Below are positions 29,535-29,907 of a stretch of 29,907 nt of DNA, piece after piece. The translations under genes were made by a program, and so were the position numbers. The notes under the pieces were generated by a model. The model saw only the letters and a list, made by a program, of their open reading frames with translations. It did no database searches and was not told the origin of the DNA. This stretch comes from a virus. Position 1 is the stretch's first letter, and the number at the start of each line of letters is the position of its first letter. The DNA lies in the IMG/VR virus record IMGVR_UViG_3300020371_000043, positions 1 to 29,907 of that record; one strand, 5' to 3'.

Positions 29535-29907
29535 CCTTTAGTAGACTCTCCACATTAAAAATAGTATATTTGAAAGTAGCAGTCGCTACAATATAATTTA
29601 TATCAGTTACATCAGCGCTAAATGGAACTGGTGTTAAAGCAGTAGGGAACAGATCTTTGAAGTCAATCCTAGCAATGGGATTGAAACTACTGTTATAAAC
29701 GAAGATCGATCCATCAGATCTGGCCGCGTTTATGAGATCTGTTACTTGAGGATCTAGATCTATTGCCTCTGAGAAGGACTCAGGAAATCCAAGACCCCTC
29801 ATCCATTGTTCAATTTGTAAATAGTTTTCTAAATTCTCATCTATAAAGAATTCTACATCCAGATCACCATACTGCAACTTATCGCCAGGGACAGGGATGT
29901 CTCTGAA
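29524..29907 (-). CDS. tail-tube-fold structural protein (gp19/gp54-like), N-terminus beyond window
   Basis: The last 127 residues of a gene whose start lies past the right edge, since the frame is open to base 29907. Visible features are VPGDKLQYGDLDVEFFIDENLENYLQIEQWMRGLG and a C-terminal LFPTALTPVPFSADVTDINY, IVATATFKYTIF. Both are typical of T4-like tail tube proteins, namely gp19 and the tube initiators gp54/gp48. Which of these it is cannot be decided from the fragment. Only this gene of the window is a virion component. Confidence 0.65.
   Translation of the reverse strand, partial: FRDIPVPGDKLQYGDLDVEFFIDENLENYLQIEQWMRGLGFPESFSEAIDLDPQVTDLINAARSDGSIFVYNSSFNPIARIDFKDLFPTALTPVPFSADVTDINYIVATATFKYTIFNVESLLKDES

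Noticed and set aside
1-29907. CRISPR arrays, insertion sequences, integrase or attachment sites.
   Set aside because: No regularly spaced repeats, transposase motifs, integrase catalytic motifs or tRNA-end duplication were seen by eye.

Overview
This window looks like a piece of a T4-like (Straboviridae-type) marine cyanophage genome, AT-rich and densely packed. Every convincing gene lies on the minus strand, so transcription runs from right to left. Neighbouring genes are separated by a few bases or overlap, many through ATGA or TAATG junctions. Core T4 proteins recognised from motifs are gp41, UvsX, gp43, RegA, gp62, gp44, gp45, gp46, gp47, gp55, UvsW and UvsY. The cyanophage assignment rests on a PebS-type ferredoxin-dependent bilin reductase, CobS, Hsp20, MazG and a DUF3110 protein of the cyanobacterial type. 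No photosystem gene is in the window, so assignment to Prochlorococcus or Synechococcus is inference.

Layout from right to left in transcription order. (1) 29907-25679: a partial tail-tube-fold protein, uvsY, uvsW, a NodU/CmcH-type carbamoyltransferase and an Sm-like small protein. (2) From a sigma70-type promoter at about 25603-25631: gene 55, two small unknown genes, gene 47, a DUF3110 gene, gene 46 and a small unknown gene. (3) From a promoter at about 21384-21411: a 751-residue metallopeptidase/VWA protein. (4) From a closely matching promoter and leader at 19050-19077: cobS, pebS, a DUF3310 fusion, gene 45, a small membrane protein, a DUF4385 gene, three unknown genes, gene 44, a membrane protein, a DruA/DUF4338-like gene, gene 62 and regA, ending at a terminator at 10819-10845. 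(5) hsp20 as a single-gene unit with its own terminator at 10271-10296. (6) A 58-residue gene behind a hairpin that hides its ribosome binding site, then a secreted HExxH protein. (7) From a fully consensus promoter at 9279-9307: a roughly 200-nt structured non-coding leader, tRNA-Gly(TCC), two Sm-like genes, gene 43, several very small genes, a nucleotidyltransferase, two 2OG-Fe(II) oxygenases flanking uvsX, gene 41, mazG and a PD-(D/E)XK-like protein that runs off the left edge.

Together the genes form the replication, recombination and transcription-switch core of the phage: polymerase, clamp, clamp loader, helicase, recombinase and mediator, nuclease pair, translational repressor and late sigma factor. 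Host-directed genes (pebS, mazG, hsp20, cobS) are inserted into the same transcription units. The most notable non-standard items are the near-identical promoter-leader pair shared by cobS and the VWA/metallopeptidase gene, the structured RNA ahead of the tRNA, the Shine-Dalgarno-sequestering hairpin at 10201-10226, three diverged Sm-like proteins, and a DruA-like protein inside the clamp-loader operon. Five genes of 27-55 codons that are easy to miss are also listed.
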